A DNA stretch of 32,793 nt from Mycobacteriales bacterium (GTDB lineage: Bacteria; Actinomycetota; Actinomycetes; Mycobacteriales; CADCTP01): NCBI GenBank assembly GCA_035995165.1, contig DASYKU010000102.1:1-32793 (forward strand), in the 5' to 3' direction. The notes beneath the pieces are model-generated. The model had not been told where the DNA came from. It was given only the letters and a program-made list of their open reading frames with translations, and searched no databases. A program made the position numbers and the translations under genes. Positions 28,801 to 32,793 of the stretch are shown here, in pieces (the first letter of the stretch is position 1; each line of letters opens with the position of its first letter).

Positions 28801-29658
28801 TCACAGGTCCTTGCGCAGGAAGGACGCCGCCGCCAGCCCCCAGATCATCGCCACCCACACCGCGGCCCACCCGAGGTAGGCGGCTGTCAGCGGCGCCGCG
28901 CTCAGGAACGGGAATGCCTCGCCGTCCTGGCCCCCGAACACGGTGAGCGCCGACGGGTCCTGGAACGCGTTCATCGCCCCGCGCCACAGGCCGTCGGTGG
29001 GCAGCAGCATCCGCGACACCGTGCCGACGCGGGCGATGGCGTCGTTGCCGAGGGACGTGCCGATGCCACCGACCACACCGGCCACCCAGGTCGTGCAGAA
29101 CAGGCCCACCGCGACCACGCCCGAGGCCATCGGCGAGATGGTGGTCGAGAGCAGTACGGCGAGGGTGAGCAGCACGGCGGTCTGGGCCGCCAGCAGCGCG
29201 AGGGCGGCGGCCGGCCGTGGCGGCCAGTAGTCCACCGTCGCCCGGACGACCAGGCACTGGGCGAGCCCGGCGAGGACGACGAAGCCGCTGCCGAAGGTTC
29301 CCAGCCCGAGCCACTTGCCCAGGAGGAAGGCGGACCGGCGGATCGGCCGGGCCAGCACGGACAGCGCGATGCCCGACTCGGTCTCGCCTGCCAGCGTGGG
29401 GCCGGCGAGGAAGGCGGTGCCGAGCGCCGCGATGAGGCTGTAGCCGAACATCACCAGGTTGAGCACGATCGACGCCGTCAGCCGGGCCTCACCGGTGGTG
29501 AGCGTGCCACCCGTCTCCGCCGCCAGGCGCGAGAATCCCCAGCCGCTCAGCCCGATCAGGACGACGGTGAGCACCGAGAGGGCGAGCAGCACGCGCCGGC
29601 GGGACGCTTCGCGCAGGGTCAGCGCGGCGACGATCAGCGCCGTCCGGGCCGTCGTCAC
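28801..29658 (-). CDS. ABC-2 type transporter permease
   Basis: A 285-residue membrane protein beginning VTTARTALIVAALTLREASR, a short cytoplasmic start typical of ABC-2 permeases, followed by about six hydrophobic segments (for example VLLALSVLTVVLIGLSGWGF, IVLNLVMFGYSLIAALGTAF, ALALLAAQTAVLLTLAVLLS, VVAVGLFCTTWVAGVVG and the last at AAYLGWAAVWVAMIWGLAAA). The cytoplasmic loop LAGPTLAGETESGIALSVLA carries the coupling-helix-like motif common in this family (E-T-E-S-G). GTG 29658 overlaps the ATPase stop by four bases (GTGA). It pairs with the adjacent ATPase. The substrate (drug, lipid or peptide) cannot be told. Confidence 0.88.
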   Translation of the reverse strand: MTTARTALIVAALTLREASRRRVLLALSVLTVVLIGLSGWGFSRLAAETGGTLTTGEARLTASIVLNLVMFGYSLIAALGTAFLAGPTLAGETESGIALSVLARPIRRSAFLLGKWLGLGTFGSGFVVLAGLAQCLVVRATVDYWPPRPAAALALLAAQTAVLLTLAVLLSTTISPMASGVVAVGLFCTTWVAGVVGGIGTSLGNDAIARVGTVSRMLLPTDGLWRGAMNAFQDPSALTVFGGQDGEAFPFLSAAPLTAAYLGWAAVWVAMIWGLAAASFLRKDL

Positions 29659-30638
29659 CGCGCTCCTGCCGACCGGGCGGCGGCACCCTCTCGCAGGATG
29701 CCGAGCAGGCGCTCCTCCAGGGTGATCCGCGCGGGCTCGACCGCGTGCACCCGTGCCCCCAGGGCGGCCAGGTCTCGCACCAGGTCGGGAACGGCTGTTG
29801 CGTCGTCGTCGGCCGGCAGCACCAGGGTGTACCAGTCGCCGGCCCGCTCGACCGTGCCGGTCGCGGCCAGTCGCGCCTCTGCCGCGGGGGAGAGGTCGGT
29901 CAGCTGCAGCCGCACCTCCCGCTGGCCGAGCAGCTCGGCGAGCGTGCCCGAGGCCGCGACCCGGCCGCGGTCGAGGATGACCACCCGGTCGCAGACCCGC
30001 TCGACTTCCCCGATCAGGTGAGAGTTGAGCAGCACCGCGACTCCTCGGGACTTCAGTGCCAGCACGATGTCCCGTACGTCGGCGCGGCCGAGCGGGTCCA
30101 GCGCGCTGGTCGGCTCGTCCAGGACCACGAGCTCGGGTCCGGCGACCAGGGCGACGGCCAGCCCGAGGCGCTGCTGCATCCCCTTCGAGAAGCCGCCCAC
30201 GCGATCGCCGGCCCGGTCGGCCAGACCCACCAGCGCCAGGCGCTCCCGCTGGTCCTGCGCGGTCACGTCGATCCCCGACAGCCGCACGTGCAGGGCCAGC
30301 ACCTCGGCCGCGCTCAGCCACGGCTGGTACCGGAAGAGTTCCGGCAGGTAGCCGACGCGGGCGCGCGCGGCCGGATCGGCGGCGGGCCGCCCGAGGAGCA
30401 GCACCTCGCCCGCATCCGGGCGGACCAGGCCGAGCAGCATCTTGATCACCGACGTCTTGCCCGCACCGTTCGGACCGAGCAGGCCGACCACGTCGCCCCG
30501 GCCCACCTCCAGAGACACGTCCTGGACCGCCATCTGCCGGCCGTAGCGCTTGCGCAGGCCTGAGCACCACACGGCGGGTGCCGCGGGCAGGTCGGCGATG
30601 AGGCCGGCCCCCGCGCGGGGGGCGGCGGCGCCCGTCAC
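29655..30638 (-). CDS. ABC transporter ATP-binding protein
   Basis: A 327-residue ATPase with Walker A GPNGAGKTS, a Q-loop region near YLPELFRYQPWLSAAEVL, signature FSKGMQQRLGLA, Walker B LVVLDEPTSALDP and H-loop LNSHLIGEVE. After about residue 240 comes a C-terminal extension (VRLQLTDLSPAAEARLAATG to the end) of the type seen in ABC-2 export ATPases. The GTG start at 30638 overlaps the anti-sigma stop by four bases, and its own stop overlaps the permease start. The first 25 residues are Ala/Pro-rich and precede the nucleotide-binding domain. It energises the neighbouring permease. Grouping with an ECF sigma/anti-sigma pair suggests that the exporter responds to an envelope signal. Confidence 0.92.
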   Translation of the reverse strand: MTGAAAPRAGAGLIADLPAAPAVWCSGLRKRYGRQMAVQDVSLEVGRGDVVGLLGPNGAGKTSVIKMLLGLVRPDAGEVLLLGRPAADPAARARVGYLPELFRYQPWLSAAEVLALHVRLSGIDVTAQDQRERLALVGLADRAGDRVGGFSKGMQQRLGLAVALVAGPELVVLDEPTSALDPLGRADVRDIVLALKSRGVAVLLNSHLIGEVERVCDRVVILDRGRVAASGTLAELLGQREVRLQLTDLSPAAEARLAATGTVERAGDWYTLVLPADDDATAVPDLVRDLAALGARVHAVEPARITLEERLLGILREGAAARSAGAR

Positions 30639-31717
30639 CGCAGCTCCCGGGCGACCGTCAGGATCTCGCTCGGGTCCAGCGAACCGGCCACGACGGTCAC
30701 CGTTCCGCCGTCCACCCACACCACGGCGGCCAGCGTACGGTCCCGGGTCCGCAGCACCGTGGCGGGCACTCCGTCGACCTGCGCCGAGGAGGTGGTGACA
30801 CGGTCGGCGGGCACGGGCAGCGGCAGGGTGGAGCCGTCGCCGGTGAAGGTGCGCAATTGCGCCGCGACGTTTGCGGGCAAGCCGGGCAGCGACAACAGGT
30901 AATCCCGCACCGTCGGGAACGGGATCCCGGAAGAGAAGGCCGACGGCGCGACGGCGCGACCGACGACGAGGGCGGGCGCGCCCGCGGAGGATCTCCAGAC
31001 CTGGGCCACGCCCGGGCCGGCGATCAGCCGCACGGAGCTCCCGTCCAGACCCGGCGGTGGGGGCGGCAGCGTCGTACCGGCCGCGGCGGCAGCTCGGGCG
31101 GCGCGCTCGGTCGAGAAGGTGAACGTGACGCTCGCCCGGCCACCGACCTGCCGGACCGGCTCGCCGCTCACCCCGCGAGGCAGGCTGGTCACCTCCGGCA
31201 CGTCGAGACCGGTCTGCGCCGCCGCGGTCTCCGCGTCCGGGACCTCGTGCACGTCGGGGTCGGCGGTCACCCGGACCTGGCCGTACGCGCTCAGGTCGGG
31301 CAGGGCGACCAGGTCGGCGGTGCTGATGCTGACCGGCGCGATCCGCTGGGTCCGGAAGATCGGCAGCCAGTCGGTGGCCGCAGCCGCGCCGGCGCCGGTC
31401 ACCACGATGGCGACGGCGACGGCCGCGACGGCGGGCCGGCGCAGGACCGCGTGCAGCCGACGCGTACGGGGCGGCGCCGCGCGCCCGGGTCTGCTGGCCG
31501 GCACGGCCGTCGACAGACGCTGCCAGGCGGCCGCGACGTCGACGTCCGCGCCGCCCTCGGCCGTCAGCGCCGCGTCGACGAGGTCGGCGTCCGCGCGGAT
31601 GGCGGCCAGCCGGGCGAGGCACTGCGGGCACTCCGCAACGTGTCGGCGGTCGGAGTCGGCCACCCCGGCCGGCTCGTCGAGCAGGCGGCGCAGGACGCCG
31701 TCAGTCGGATGACGCAT
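30635..31717 (-). CDS. Membrane anti-sigma factor (ZAS-like) with large extracytoplasmic domain
   Basis: A 360-residue protein. The N-terminal 45 residues carry His26, Cys30 and Cys33 (RHVAECPQCLARL), the H-x3-C-x2-C of zinc-binding anti-sigma domains. One transmembrane segment follows at about 92-115 (AVAAVAVAIVVTGAGAAAA). The outer 245 residues form an uncharacterised domain with Val/Thr-rich strands (for example VTFTFSTERAARAAAAAG, VRLIAGPGVAQVW and AAVVWVDGGTVTVVAGSLD near the end). ATG 31717 lies inside the sigma gene, overlapping it by 17 bases, so the two are made together. It should hold the ECF sigma at the membrane until an external signal, possibly linked to the transporter, releases it. 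Confidence 0.82.
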   Translation of the reverse strand: MRHPTDGVLRRLLDEPAGVADSDRRHVAECPQCLARLAAIRADADLVDAALTAEGGADVDVAAAWQRLSTAVPASRPGRAAPPRTRRLHAVLRRPAVAAVAVAIVVTGAGAAAATDWLPIFRTQRIAPVSISTADLVALPDLSAYGQVRVTADPDVHEVPDAETAAAQTGLDVPEVTSLPRGVSGEPVRQVGGRASVTFTFSTERAARAAAAAGTTLPPPPPGLDGSSVRLIAGPGVAQVWRSSAGAPALVVGRAVAPSAFSSGIPFPTVRDYLLSLPGLPANVAAQLRTFTGDGSTLPLPVPADRVTTSSAQVDGVPATVLRTRDRTLAAVVWVDGGTVTVVAGSLDPSEILTVARELR

Positions 31718-32210
31718 GACGCAACTCCTTGCGCAGGGCGGACTCGGCGCGTCGCACGGTGGTGCCGACGCTGCCGGGAGAGAGGTCGAGGGCCGCGGCC
31801 ACGTCGGCGTAGCTCAGGCCGCTGTGCCGCAACACCAGAGCCACGGCCTGCCTGTGAGGGAGCCGGGCCAGCGCCGCGCGGACGCGCCGGCGGTCCTCGT
31901 TGGTCACCACCACCTCCGCCACGTCGGACACGGTGCCGTCGGCCGCCGCGGCGGCGGTCTCCTCCCGCGACGCGCGACGGCGCCCCGATCGGAGCAGGTT
32001 GAGCGCGGTATGGGCCGCGGCGACGCAGAGCCAACCGCGGGCCTCCCCGGCCGGCACCGAGGAGCGGCCGAAGGACAGGAACACGTCCTGGGCGACGTCC
32101 TCGGCCTGGTCCCGCGAGCCCAGCACCCGGGCGGCCACGCCGACGACCCGCTGGTAGTCGCGGCGGAAGAACTCCTCCAGGTCGGCGCGTACGGCACCCG
32201 GCACCGCCAT
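31701..32210 (-). CDS. ECF RNA polymerase sigma factor
   Basis: A 169-residue protein with only sigma regions 2 and 4. Region 2 reads LEEFFRRDYQRVVGVAARVL, SRDQAEDVAQDVFLSFGR and GWLCVAAAHTALNLLRSGRR; region 4 reads ALARLPHRQAVALVLRHSGL, SYADVAAALDLSPGSVGTTV and RRAESALRKEL, with the helix-turn-helix in the middle segment. The ATG at 32210 has AAGGAG three bases upstream; an ATG at 32297 would add 29 residues that do not belong to the fold. It is the first gene of the sigma/anti-sigma/ABC operon, which it probably autoregulates. Confidence 0.9.
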   Translation of the reverse strand: MAVPGAVRADLEEFFRRDYQRVVGVAARVLGSRDQAEDVAQDVFLSFGRSSVPAGEARGWLCVAAAHTALNLLRSGRRRASREETAAAAADGTVSDVAEVVVTNEDRRRVRAALARLPHRQAVALVLRHSGLSYADVAAALDLSPGSVGTTVRRAESALRKELRHASSD

Positions 32211-32304
32211 GCGCTCCTTCCCCTCGGTGGCGCCGGCCACCGCTCCGGCCGTCACCACAGCCTCGACCACCGCCTGCCGGTGCCCAGTGAGGTGCATGTC
32301 TCTA

Positions 32305-32335
32305 CCGCACCGCCGGGGTCGAGAACGTGACATCG
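32305..32335 (-). promoter_or_regulatory. Possible ECF-type promoter of the sigma operon
   Basis: On the minus strand TGTCACGTTC is followed about 16 bases later by GCGGTAGAGA, some 95 bases before the sigma start codon. A GTCAC-type -35 is seen in several actinobacterial ECF promoters. This is a guess from position and partial likeness. Confidence 0.25.
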
Positions 32336-32740
32336 GGCATCGTCGCGATGCCGACCGGGTCGCGTCGGACCGGTGGAACCGCACCTGCCGCGATCCGGCT
32401 GGGTCAGGCCTCCGGTCGGTTTCTGGATCCCGGCTGGGCACTGAGCTGGCCGCACTGCACGGCATGTCCCTGCCGCCGGACCCGTACTGGAGCCGAATCG
32501 ACGCGACCCGCCAGGCCGTCATGGAGCCGCACCTGGCGAAGGCCGCGGCGTTCTGGGGCGCCTCGCCGAGGTTGTCGCGACGGTCTGGGGGCGAAGCGCT
32601 CACCGCCCGGCACGCCCGGCTTCGGCCCGAGTGCCATGGTCCGCGCTTGCGGCAACGCACGACTCCGCCTTGAGCCGGGCGGCAGCCGTATCGCTCCTGC
32701 CGACGTGAGCGTATGCGCGGACGGGGACTGTGAGGGTCCG
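32336..32740. other. No supported gene
   Basis: A plus-strand frame near 32464 reads MSLPPDPYWSRIDATRQAVM then EPHLAKAAAFWGASPRL, which looks like protein, but it becomes Arg-rich and random afterwards. It has no recognised family and no ribosome site. It is possibly a remnant. Confidence 0.3.
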
Positions 32741-32793
32741 TTAGCAGGCCAGTACGTCGGCGATGGTGGCGCCTCGGTCGGTGCGCGCCTGGG
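32741..32793 (-). CDS. C-terminal tail of an unknown minus-strand protein (right edge)
   Basis: The frame entering from the right edge reads QARTDRGATIADVLAC and ends at TAA 32743-32741. The composition looks coding, but sixteen residues are too few to name a family. Confidence 0.3.
   Translation of the reverse strand, partial: QARTDRGATIADVLAC

Overview
The window is very GC-rich throughout, has GTG/ATG starts with strong AGGAGG-type ribosome sites, and carries actinobacterial gene types (ECF sigma with its anti-sigma, VOC and GNAT proteins, Sec-secreted proteins with Ala-rich signal peptides). This points to a soil-type filamentous actinomycete; the order Micromonosporales is a guess, and the genus cannot be read from the sequence.

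Left part (1-2250): the start of a secreted RCC1-repeat protein runs off the left edge. It is followed by decaying genes: a histidine phosphatase with two one-base deletions, the tail of an amidohydrolase, a scrap of tyrosine recombinase, the 3' half of an Arg-type tRNA (a probable integration scar), and a frameshifted piece of an FMN-dependent alpha-hydroxy-acid dehydrogenase. Positions 2159-6002 (minus strand) hold an intact, tightly packed three-gene operon: a SqdX-like glycosyltransferase, a UDP-sulfoquinovose synthase (SqdB/SQD1) and a cytochrome P450. This is a sulfolipid cassette, flanked by gene debris on both sides.

Middle (6200-12000): more scraps (RidA, BON domain, SnoaL-like ester cyclase, possible cupin) lie between intact minus-strand genes for a secreted beta-propeller/discoidin/Ig-fold protein, a VOC protein and a small secreted Cys-rich protein. 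About 980 bp before 12111 holds no convincing gene.

Centre (12111-27332): one 13.9-kb gene encodes a 4,617-residue TcA-like toxin-complex subunit. Its backbone (VRP1-like N-terminus, conserved TcA middle motifs, coiled-coil/pore region, TcB-binding C-terminus) is interrupted by two large blocks of hemopexin-like repeats, about 24 and 8 blades. Thirty-nine bases downstream, probably in the same operon, is a 442-residue putative zinc metallopeptidase. Its HETGH motif and downstream Tyr-x6-Glu match the active-site layout of anthrax lethal factor. No TcB or TcC gene is in view. A degenerate second copy of the peptidase 3' end follows. The TcA-like translocator plus lethal-factor-like enzyme is the most interesting system here.

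Right part (27841-32793): a GNAT acetyltransferase on the plus strand, then a minus-strand four-gene operon with every junction overlapping: ECF sigma factor, membrane anti-sigma factor, ABC ATPase and ABC-2 permease. The last bases hold the tail of a further minus-strand reading frame.
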